Source: Okeania sp. SIO2C9
GTDB taxonomy: Bacteria; Cyanobacteriota; Cyanobacteriia; Cyanobacteriales; Microcoleaceae
NCBI RefSeq assembly: GCF_010672455.1
Contig: NZ_JAAHGO010000054.1
Location: 1 to 60,008 of the forward strand
Direction: 5' to 3'
DNA: 60,008 bases
Shown: in pieces, positions 52,926 to 60,008 of the stretch
Layout of the letters: every line of letters starts with the position of its first letter
Position numbering within the stretch: the first letter of the stretch is position 1
Made by a program: the position numbers and the translations under genes
The notes under the pieces: generated by a model
The model's input: only the letters and a program-made list of their open reading frames with translations
Told to the model about the DNA's origin: nothing
The model's database searches: none

Positions 52926-53104
52926 ATACTTATACAAGGAAGGCAGAGGGCAGAACTCAGAAGGGAAAGAAAAGTTCAAACAGTACCGAAGAAATACTGA
53001 AATTATCTTTACTTTTGTTCCTTCTTTTTTTCTTCCCTCCTGATATTATGTCCGGTAGCATCGGTATTGTATAGAGAAGGTCATTTCAGTTATCAGTTAT
53101 CAGT
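52905..53104. repeat. Overlapping TATCATGTCCGG-type ends at the 3' end of crtD
   Basis: AATATTATGTCTGGTTGAATAC starts inside the last codons of crtD, which ends at TGA within this repeat, and GATATTATGTCCGGTAGCATC follows at 53041. The crtD stop is therefore supplied by mobile-repeat sequence. TCATTTCAGTTATCAGTTATC (53084-53104) is a family-A left end. Confidence 0.65.
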
Positions 53105-53246
53105 TATATCATGTCCGGTAGCATCGGTCTTGTATAGTAAATAGGCAACAGGCAACAGGCAACAGGCAACAGGCAAGAAAAAACTTAAATTTCCTGTAGA
53201 TATCCACGCTAACTTTTACACAAACGATACCAACGGACATGATATT
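53105..53246 (+). repeat. Subfamily C miniature element (copy C2)
   Basis: ATATCATGTCCGGTAGCATC, GGCAACA heptamers, AACTTAAATTTCCTGTAGAT, ACTTTTACACAAACGATACC and CGGACATGATAT. Nearly identical to C1 apart from heptamer count and a few bases. Confidence 0.88.
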
Positions 53247-53317
53247 AGTTCTGAGTTCTGAGTTCTGACTCCTCGCTAAGTTATTTACTATTGAAAAAAG
53301 TGTCTTTAATTGAATAA

Positions 53318-53575
53318 ATAACAGTTCAAAATCTCGACCACTTAGGAATAGTAGCATGACTAATTGACGAGATAGGAATTGTGGAAATAATTAACCAAAA
53401 TTTAGGAGTAGACAATCGAAAAAAAGAAAGCATTAAAGCTAGTAAAACAGTTGAAAAAACTGGATTTTATACAGTTCCTCAGGCTCAAAATTACTTGAAA
53501 TTCATCAACAAAAAACTGAAATTATGGGCTGAAATTCTGATCGCGATTCATGTATCTTTTTGTGCTACATTATGA
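53318..53575 (+). pseudogene. Relic of a DUF4277/IS1634-type transposase N terminus
   Basis: One frame reads ITVQNLDHLGIVA*LIDEIG and IVEIINQNLGVDNRKKESIK. The family has GLIDEIGIVEIIN, so TGA (53357-53359) replaces a Gly codon. The homology fades after KASKTVEKTG. Only the N-terminal domain remains and there is no start codon. It is a fossil of an IS1634-like element. Confidence 0.65.
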
Positions 53576-53611
53576 AGTGCGGAATGTGAGTTTCAAGATA
53601 ATTGAGAAGAA

Positions 53612-54267
53612 CATTTTTATTATATCAAATCCGGTTAAACAGTTATAGAATGGTTAAGTCAGGAGGAGTCAATCCACCCCTAATATCAAATCCGGTAGCA
53701 TCGGTATAAAATCTTTTGAAGTAGGAGTCAGAACTCAGAACTCAGAACTCAGGAGGGAAAAAATTTATCAGGACTTACGCATGCTTCACCTTGAAAACAC
53801 CATATGTAGGGGCGCCATTCGGAGCTTTGCGTTAGTAAATGGCATTTGCACCTTACCGATTGTATGACGAGCAACAGAATTATATTACTCCGAAGCTAAC
53901 GGATTTGATATAATATCATGTCCGGTAGCATCGGTATTGTATAGCAAAGGTAGGCAACAGCTCCGGAAGGCAACAGGGAACCCACCCCTCGCCCCTCCCC
54001 CTCCCCCTCCCAGGAGGGGAATAATTGATAATTTATGGATAAGAATTGATTTTATTTTTGATTTTTACTAGATGTCTAATAGCTTGCTTTAATTTTTTTG
54101 TCAAATAATCAATATTTTATAGATTTTTTCTTATCCTATATTCCTATATACACAGGACTTACCCAGAGACTCTACATATAGCGAGGGCGCCATTCGGAGC
54201 TTGGCGGAACGCCAATACCATTCGCCCCTACAAATGGTGCTTTAAAAGTCAATTTGCGTAAGTCCTG
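53612..54267. repeat. Repeat-filled stretch with two family-D elements
   Basis: TATCAAATCCGG ends (53626, 53683) and CAGAACT heptamers (53730) come first. A family-D copy starts at 53771 (CAGGACTTACGCATGC). A subfamily-C left end follows at 53917, then the ACCCACCCCTCGCCCCTCC palindrome related to the tnpB insert (about 53979-54020). A complete family-D element lies at 54153-54267 (CAGGACTTAC ... TTGCGTAAGTCCTG). No gene is seen. Confidence 0.7.
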
Positions 54268-54339
54268 ATACAGCATCTTTCATATCCGTGGGGTGCATCT
54301 GTTGCGGGCAAGATGCACGCACTACAAAAATCATTAATA

Positions 54340-54490
54340 TGGCGTTGCTGATTATGGGTATGATTTTGCCCCCCTAGCAGGCCAAAATTGGGGGGAATAA
54401 AACTCTAAAAGTCCCCCAAAATTGGGGGATGTGCGGGGGCTTTACCAGAACCAAACAATCGCACATTCATACTTCAATTCAGCAACGCCA
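54340..54490. repeat. Miniature inverted-repeat element, family J
   Basis: TGGCGTTGCTGA and TCAGCAACGCCA form a perfect 12-bp terminal inverted repeat, flanked on both sides by TTAATA, a likely target duplication. An inner hairpin pairs CCAAAATTGGGGGG-type segments. GGCGTTGCTGA ends are common on cyanobacterial insertion sequences. Confidence 0.75.
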
Positions 54491-54827
54491 TTAATATTTA
54501 TACCTCATATATCTGCAATCTGCTATATATATTTTATAATATCTGATTTGTAAACTTAGATAAAACCCTTATTTCATCTAACTCTCAGGGATTTAGGCAT
54601 TATTGGACTATAACTCCCAAGACCCTGGTATTGCCAGAGATTCAGCCTCTTAATAGACATCTCCAAAAATACTCAAACGCCTATCCTAACTACCTTTTTC
54701 CAGAGCTATCGCCATAGAGAAAAGTAGCCAATTTCTACCGTGTCATCAGTTCTTAGAGTTATTTGTTGTTACTAATCAACTTTTTGATTACACTTTTTTC
54801 CTCATTTTTTTTGTGTTCAATCCGAAT

Positions 54828-55891
54828 TTATACTAATATTAATTCTCCAATTCTTAACCTAACTAAACCACATATTGTTAGAATTACTTTTTCGTAATTT
54901 TTCTCTTTTAATCTCAATCTTTCTCGCGCCACACGCGCATATTTTTATCAACCTTATTACCTGTTCTACAAATATTCTTTTTTGGGCTTTCCGTTTATTC
55001 TCTTCTTTAGTTTCTGGTGACATTTTTGGGTTTTTAGTTTTTTTTGTGTAGAAACTCTTGCTCCACCTTGATCTCTTTTATCTCCTTTGAATTTTTGTTC
55101 ATCATCAAAATTTTTTTGTTGTTTCTTCAGTAAATTAATCTCACTTTCTGGCCTTCTTTCTCCCACTATTACCGAAAAATTCTGGGTATGCGCCTCCCCT
55201 TTTAAGGGGATAAAAAAAGAGAATATTTCAGATTTCAAGCCTCCTTATTGCAGAGGTACTGATAACTGATAACTGATAACTGAAATGACATCTACTATTT
55301 CTTGTCCTGTCTTGAGTGCTTCTTACATTCGCCGTGGGACGGCGAATTAAGCACTCGCTTTTTCTGTGGTAATTATTTGATTTTTCAAAGTATGTTTTTT
55401 GTTTCCCTGAGTAATATTTTTTTTGTTTGTGGTCCTCACCAGGTCTTTCTCTACAATGTTGCTGTACTATCTACAATCAATTCTAGTTCTGTTAATATTT
55501 CTTTAATCCATAAATATTCTGATTGTTTTTTCCTAAGCTTGTTCTCATAAACTTGCTGGTAATAATTCCCGAAAAATATCTATCCAATAATGAAATATAT
55601 TATTTGCTGTTGATTCACTTACTCCAAAAATTATCCCTAGTAATTTCAAGGTAGGCATATGATGCAAATAATACAAGGTCAAAATTATTTCTTCCCTATG
55701 ATTTAAAGATTTTTTCCTTCCTCCTCCTTGTTTGATTAATCTTTTTTCCTAGGCTAGCCATCGCTTGTCTTTTCTTTTATTCAATTTTTTGAGCATTTTC
55801 TATTAATTTTATTAGTTGTTTGTCTGTAATGCCAATAATTCTCTTTGTTTATGAGTGGATGGTTATAAATATATTCTAATACTTGGTTCAT
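54828..55891 (-). pseudogene. IS5-like (HARBI1-type DDE) transposase relic with an inserted family-A element
   Basis: On the minus strand ATG 55891 starts MNQVLEYIYNHPLINK. Broken frames then give GVSESTANNIFHYWIDIFRE, LTELELIVDS (first Asp region) and ALKTGQEIVDVI. Family-A element A8 (55169-55285) follows, then VGERRPESEINLLKKQQKNF, DDEQKFKGDK (second Asp region) and LTICGLVRLRIGELI. Several stops and frameshifts are present. On removing A8 the sequence reads IVDVI-VGERRPES without loss, so the insertion site is exact. The order of motifs matches cyanobacterial transposases with a DDE_Tnp_4 domain. Confidence 0.75.
55169..55285 (-). repeat. Miniature element, family A short form (copy A8) in a transposase relic
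   Basis: TTACCGAAAAATTCTGGG, GCGCCTCCCCTTTTAAGGGG, GAATATTTCAGATTTCAAGC, AGGTACTGATAAC tandem units and TGAA. Flanking AT on both sides is a possible 2-bp duplication. A sister copy is at 8726-8845. Confidence 0.8.
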
Positions 55892-56056
55892 TGGCCACAG
55901 CGTATATATAATTGGCTACTACAATTTTACATTAAATTTTATTTTGGAGATGTCTAATATTTACTTTATAAATCAGCTCTAAATCTCCGAAAAATGGTAA
56001 TAGTTAATAACTTTAAATAAATAACTTGTTTTTCCGAAAAGCTAATAAATTATTGC

Positions 56057-56386
56057 TTATTCCATCTGAAAATGATAACTGGTATGACTGCCATTTGGAT
56101 ATAAAAAAGTACAGACCACAGCAACTTCTGGATTATAATTATTAATCAATTTTCCTAAACCAGCTTGTTGCCAATCACTAATCATTGTTCCTATTTGACT
56201 CATCGGTTTAAACTTAACTTGCCAGTCTGCTAAAACGGTACTATTTTCTTCTAACTGTCTAAAAATTATTACCGTGCCTTTTTCGGAAAGTAGTTGATAT
56301 CCTTGATGGGCGATCGCTCCTATTTTTTCAGCATTTGCTTCTATTACTGCTAGTTGTTGTTCTTTTGACTCTAGGGCATTTTCCAT
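56057..56386 (-). CDS. Hypothetical protein
   Basis: 109 residues, MENALESKEQQLAVIEANAE ... TFLYPNGSHTSYHFQME. It has an N-terminal helix rich in Glu/Ala (about 1-30) and then beta-prone sequence (TVIIFRQLEENSTVLADWQV, AVVCTFLYPNGSH). There is no membrane segment and no recognised domain. Codon use and amino-acid composition look like a real protein, and a GCGATCGC site lies in frame. No clear ribosome-binding site is seen. I do not recognise the family. Confidence 0.55.
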   Translation of the reverse strand: MENALESKEQQLAVIEANAEKIGAIAHQGYQLLSEKGTVIIFRQLEENSTVLADWQVKFKPMSQIGTMISDWQQAGLGKLINNYNPEVAVVCTFLYPNGSHTSYHFQME

Positions 56387-56737
56387 TCTATTTATTCTCT
56401 TTTGATGATTTAATTTTCATAATTTATCATATAGCACTCCTCAATACAATTATATTTTTCATCAGCGTTATCTTCTAAAATATCCGCTTAATATAATCCT
56501 ACAGGCCAAAACTTTGATGTAGATTTTTCTAATTCCATAAATGTTTTAGTATAATTTGGTTTGCGATTAACCATCTTATTTTATTTTTCCTAAATTAAAT
56601 ATTTTACAACAAATCAATAATTAATTACTTAAGTGATTTAAGGAAAAGTAAAAAGCGATATTTTTATCTATAAAAACTTGCATATTTTACCATTTTACAG
56701 TAGATTAATTTTAATTAAAATTAATCAGAGATTATCA
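56387..56737. other. Gene-free stretch, nothing recognised
   Basis: AT-rich sequence with no ORF of note, no hairpin with T-run and no repeat end that matches other families. It ends at a family-A element. Confidence 0.5.
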
Positions 56738-56881
56738 TTCATTAATTGATAATGGATAATTACCTCTGGTTAAAACCGTTCTTGATTGAATGTAAGGAAG
56801 TATTATTTATTTATTTTTCCCGTGAAAGGGGAGGCTTCAAGGCGCGAATTATTTAATTATTAATTATTAATTATTCGGTAA
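56738..56881 (+). repeat. Miniature element, family A (copy A9)
   Basis: TTCATTAATTGATAATGG, TTACCTCTGGTTAAAACCG, TTCCCGTGAAAGGGGAGGC, GCGCGAATTATTTAATTATT units and TTCGGTAA. A degenerate TATCATGTTTGG element (56881-56964) begins at its right end. Confidence 0.8.
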
Positions 56882-57070
56882 TATCATGTTTGGATAATTA
56901 GTTATTATTCCTTTTTACCTTGAACATTCCATAAATATTATCAATATTCAATCAGACATAATATACAGCAAATTCGGTGGTATATGAAGTGCAAATATTA
57001 ATGATAAAGTCTTTGTAGTGTAGGCATCTTATCCACTACAGATTTACCTCACTGATATGAAACATGACAT

Positions 57071-57177
57071 TATAGCGGTTTTCACAAAGGTAGACTACAA
57101 AGCTTCTGCCTTCTGCCCTCAGCATAGCTGCCTTTAAGCCAAAATCTCTGTATTCTATGTTAATGAAAACTGCTATA
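57071..57177. repeat. Miniature inverted-repeat element, family K
   Basis: TATAGCGGTTTTCA at the left and TGAAAACTGCTATA at the right, one mismatch in 14. The outer TA pairs fit IS630/Tc1-type elements, which duplicate TA. Interior of about 80 bp, no ORF. It lies just before the crcB relic. Confidence 0.65.
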
Positions 57178-57231
57178 AGTACCACTAAATTAAGAAAACT
57201 AAAATCCTGAATTTAATTAAAGAGGTTTGAT

Positions 57232-57474
57232 GTGAATAATTTATTACAACAACTATTGCAAAGACCAGAAATTATAACTCCAATTGCTATTATTTTAGGA
57301 GCGATATCTAATGCTTTGAGTCGGTATTATCTAAGTAGATTTATTTCATATTTTCTCGCTTATACATTCCCTTATGGTAATCTTTTTGTTGATTTAACTA
57401 GGAGTTTTGGCATGGATTTTTTTTCACTCTATCTTGATGAGAAACCATTTTTATTCCACCATATTTTAGATTGA
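57232..57474 (+). pseudogene. crcB: Truncated fluoride channel gene (CrcB/FluC relic)
   Basis: 80 codons from GTG 57232. ITPIAIILGAISNALSRYYL (about 15-34) and YTFPYGNLFVDLTRSFGMDF (about 44-63) match the first half of CrcB/FluC, where the family normally has GALSRYYL and FPxGTLxxNxxGSFLMGF. At the pore segment Asn is replaced by Asp and Gly by Arg, and the remaining two membrane helices are absent; the last 16 residues are unrelated. Normal length is about 120-130 residues. A functional dual-topology fluoride channel is very unlikely. Confidence 0.7.
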
Positions 57475-57536
57475 TTATAGCTGTAGAATTCCTTGGCTAT
57501 TACACTACTTTCTCTACTTATGAGTTATATCATGTC

Positions 57537-57668
57537 CGAAGGCAATCGTTTGTGTAAAAGTTAGCGTGGATATTTGCAGGAAATTTAAGTTTTTTTCTTG
57601 CCTGTTGCCTGTTGCCTGTTGCCTGTTGCCTATTTACTATACAAGACCGATGCTACCGGACATGATAT
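57537..57668 (-). repeat. Subfamily C miniature element (copy C3)
   Basis: Reverse orientation of C1: ATATCATGTCCGAAGGCAAT, AGGAAATTTAAGTTTTTTTC, TGTTGCC heptamers, CAAGACCGATGCTACC and GGACATGATAT. It is followed by ACCAATTTGAAAAAAGAATG (57673), which also occurs at 41116 and, reversed, at 25147. The rest of 57669-58077 shows no gene. Confidence 0.88.
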
Positions 57669-58077
57669 TATACCAATTTGAAAAAAGAATGTTACGAAAC
57701 TGATAGTGCGGCAAAAGGCTGTTTATAAGAAAAAAAATATATAATTATATATTTGAAATCCCTGAAAATACTAATGTCACTTAGACTGATTTGATAAATG
57801 TTTATTACAAATTAGCACTTACAAATCTATCTCATCAAGGCTTGGTATTTTCAGAGATTATTCAAATTAGTATTACAGTATTAACTTTCAAATTAAACAG
57901 CTTTTTCCTTGACTACAAAGCAAATATTTAGAGTAAATATATGAACACAAAATGACAGCAAAGAAATAATTATTTTGAGATGAAAAATATAACAAATATA
58001 GCATTGTTAATAAATCCAATAAATTTATAGACTTTATTTCCTCCTTCTTCCTTATTTCTTCTTTCCTCTTCCTTCTT

Positions 58078-59703
58078 ATGTTAGAAAGCATTATTTGGAT
58101 ATTACTAATAGGTTTTTTTGTCGGACAAATAGCCTTTAGATTAAAAGCACCGCCACTGGTGGGAATGGTGTTAGTCGGAATATTATTAGGCCCTCAAATT
58201 AGCAATACCATTGACTCTAGTATTTTGCAAGCTGCCGACTCCCTACGCACGATCGCCGTTATGGTCATTTTAATGAAAGCAGGGTTAGGGTTAGACCGAG
58301 AAAAATTAGCACAACAGGGAAGTGTTGCGATACGGTTAGGTTTTCTCCCCGCAACCTGTGAAACTTTTGTTATCGCCCTCGCAGCAATGTGGTTACTTAA
58401 TTTTGACTTTGCCACCGGGTTGTTATTGGGTTGTATCATCGGTGCTGAGTCTCCCGCAGTTATTGTTCCCGGAATGTTGCGCCTCAAAAGTTTGGGTTGG
58501 GGTGTAACTAAAGGTATTCCTGATGCAATTTTGACAGGTAGTGCTTTGTCAGATGTTTTGCTATTGTTAATTTTTAGCCTTTTGCTGGCATTTTTATCTC
58601 AGGGAACAACTACTGGCATAAATTTACCTGGTGGCATCACTCTCAGCGCATTACAACTATTACCATTTCAAGTCATTTTACAAATTATTCTCGGAGCGAT
58701 CGCCGGGTTGTTGACAGCACGAATATTAGTATTGCTGTTAGTCAAACAAAATTGGACTCAAAATGCTACCCAGGATACTTTAGTCGCAGCCAGTTTTGCT
58801 CTCTTGTTAGTCGTCTTAGCGGAAAAATTTCCCATATTTTCTGGTTATTTGGCAGTCATGGCAACAGGATTTTTTGTCATCGAATTTGATGCACCCCTGG
58901 CGCGACGGTTGCGAAATAGTTTTGATACTTTGTGGGTGGTGGCGCAAATAATTTTGTTTGTGTTACTCGGTGCTAGTATTCCTTTGCAAGTGTTGGAAAA
59001 TGTCTTATGGGTGGGGTTGTTAATTTTAGCAGTCGGTACTTTAGTCGGGCGGATGTTTGGTTGGTACCTCTCAACTTTGGGCAGTAACTGGAATTGGCAA
59101 GAACGTCTATTTTTGCTGCCTGGAAATTCCGCTAAAGCAACCGTGCAAGCAGCTATTGGTGCTATTCCTCTAGCAGCAGGTATTCAGGGAGGAGAAACAA
59201 TATTAGCGATCGCTGCCTTATCTATCTTAGTCACAGCACCTTTGGGAGCTTGGGCAATACCTACCTTTGCTCCAAAACTATTACGCAAGGGAGAAGTCGA
59301 TCCAACAAAAGTAGCGATCGCTCGTCGTATTGTTTTGTTAGCTGCCGTTGATACTTCTCCTCTTGCTGCGGATGTGTTGTTAAAAGTTGCGGAGTTGGCG
59401 AGACGTTGTGATGGGGAAGTTGTGGTATTGCACGTTATTCAGTCTGAGGATGCCGAAAGTATTGAGCAACTACGACAGAAAACAAGGCAACTTTTGGCAG
59501 ATATTCGGTATCGGTTTGTGACTGTTGCGGGAGTGGTATCGGAGGAAATAGTTTCTGTTGCACAAGAGTATGGAGCAGCAGAAATAGTTATGGGGAAAAA
59601 AGGGCATCGTTTATGGGAGAATGTGTTAGTTGGTTCCGTTTCTCAAGCTGTTTTGGAAAAGAGTTTAATTCCTGTGGTGGTAGTTGAAAAAATAAAAATG
59701 TAG
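58078..59703 (+). CDS. Cation/proton antiporter (CPA type) with C-terminal UspA domain
   Basis: 541 residues. About twelve membrane segments span residues 1-405. They include an N-terminal helix ILLIGFFVGQIAFRL and the region GLLLGCIIGAESPAVIVPGM (about 117-136), which corresponds to the ion-binding helix. DAILTGSALSDVLLLLIFSL and FLLPGNSAKATVQAAIGAIP resemble NhaP/KefB-like exchangers. The cytoplasmic C-terminal part (about 415-541) is a universal stress protein-like domain: RIVLLAAVDTSPLAADVLLK and the nucleotide-binding end VMGKKGHRLWENVLVGSVSQ. It probably exchanges Na+ or K+ for H+ at the plasma or thylakoid membrane, controlled by nucleotide or stress. A tract of CTTCCT units precedes the ATG. 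Confidence 0.87.
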   Translation: MLESIIWILLIGFFVGQIAFRLKAPPLVGMVLVGILLGPQISNTIDSSILQAADSLRTIAVMVILMKAGLGLDREKLAQQGSVAIRLGFLPATCETFVIALAAMWLLNFDFATGLLLGCIIGAESPAVIVPGMLRLKSLGWGVTKGIPDAILTGSALSDVLLLLIFSLLLAFLSQGTTTGINLPGGITLSALQLLPFQVILQIILGAIAGLLTARILVLLLVKQNWTQNATQDTLVAASFALLLVVLAEKFPIFSGYLAVMATGFFVIEFDAPLARRLRNSFDTLWVVAQIILFVLLGASIPLQVLENVLWVGLLILAVGTLVGRMFGWYLSTLGSNWNWQERLFLLPGNSAKATVQAAIGAIPLAAGIQGGETILAIAALSILVTAPLGAWAIPTFAPKLLRKGEVDPTKVAIARRIVLLAAVDTSPLAADVLLKVAELARRCDGEVVVLHVIQSEDAESIEQLRQKTRQLLADIRYRFVTVAGVVSEEIVSVAQEYGAAEIVMGKKGHRLWENVLVGSVSQAVLEKSLIPVVVVEKIKM

Positions 59704-59801
59704 TTGTACATAAAGAAACAACTCTTTTTTCAAGACACGGTTAAAAAACTTGTTTTTTCTGTGAAAATTAGATGATAAATTGAACCAAAAATTAGCTATT
59801 A

Positions 59802-59885
59802 ATGAAACTATATTTAGATACTAGCGCATTGAATAGAATATTTGATGACCAATCTCAGGCAAGAATATATTTAGAATCAATTTGA
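59802..59885 (+). pseudogene. PIN-domain (VapC-like) gene fragment cut by an insertion sequence
   Basis: ATG 59802 opens MKLYLDTSALNRIFDDQSQA and RIYLES, the N terminus of a PIN-domain ribonuclease with its first catalytic Asp in YLDTSAL. After 26 residues the frame enters the IS605-type right end at 59882 and stops. The rest of the gene is expected beyond the other end of that element, outside the window. Only this part can be seen. Confidence 0.72.
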
Positions 59886-60008
59886 CATCCTCCCCGGCCT
59901 AAAGGCGCGGGGATTCCTACCGAGCCGAAGCCCCTCGGTGGGTTGACGCTTCACAGGCTGCTGCTGCCAGATGCGGTAGTCTTACGCTTGCCTCCACGTC
60001 CGTTTAAT
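59882..60008 (-). mobile_element. IS200/IS605-type right end at the window edge
   Basis: It reads TTGACATCCTCCCCGGCC, AAAGGCGCGGGGATTCC, GGGTTGACGCTTCACAGG and TTGCCTCCACGTCCG; on the minus strand this is the tnpB tail, hairpin and ATGTCAA. It matches 43999-44190 and 1-127. A tnpB on the minus strand would start beyond 60008. Confidence 0.78.

Overview
This window looks like chromosomal DNA from a low-GC filamentous cyanobacterium of the Trichodesmium/Okeania/Lyngbya/Moorea type. The evidence is a photosystem I subunit (psaK), a myxol-pathway carotenoid desaturase (crtD), scattered GCGATCGC (HIP1-like) octamers, several Uma2-type nuclease genes, a PEP-CTERM protein, heptanucleotide tandem repeats and a very low coding density. 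The genus cannot be fixed from the sequence alone. I found no rRNA, tRNA or CRISPR array.

Layout. 0-5 kb: a secreted-type PPC-repeat protein, then a likely phosphonate-degradation pair (FAD oxidoreductase and phosphonatase-like HAD hydrolase) set among miniature elements. 5-16 kb: a damaged IS200/IS605-type tnpB, a membrane Ser/Thr kinase with pentapeptide repeats, an ABHD14-like hydrolase, a candidate structured small RNA, a DUF1802 protein, an RTX protein and a second, heavily broken tnpB. 16-36.6 kb: the most distinctive region, a block of TPR proteins fused to glycosyltransferases (a 2,308-residue TPR/GT61 protein, a 1,328-residue TPR/GT2/GT4 protein and an 886-residue TPR/GT2/GT4 protein) together with two sulfotransferases and one pure TPR protein. 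The likely job is assembly and sulfation of a surface glycan or glycoprotein; this is inference. 36.6-46 kb: Uma2 nucleases, a HAD phosphatase, a broken restriction-like nuclease, a GNAT acetyltransferase, a U32-family protein and two L,D-transpeptidases. 46-60 kb: psaK, a choice-of-anchor-L PEP-CTERM protein, crtD, several transposase relics, a crcB relic, a cation/proton antiporter and a PIN-domain gene cut off by an insertion sequence at the window edge.

The second theme is repeats. At least eight families of miniature elements can be followed by eye; here they are labelled A, the TATCATGTCCGG family with subfamily C, D, G, J, K and M, plus IS605-type right ends. Family A interrupts four different genes. 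Elements are nested inside each other: a 207-bp insert with a 12-bp target duplication sits in an A copy, which sits in an Uma2 gene. Intergenic repeat sequence also appears as in-frame coding sequence inside the giant TPR/GT61 gene and inside a tnpB. Copies of IS605-type right ends (probable omega-RNA 3' ends) without tnpB occur at both window edges and at 44, 47 and 48 kb.
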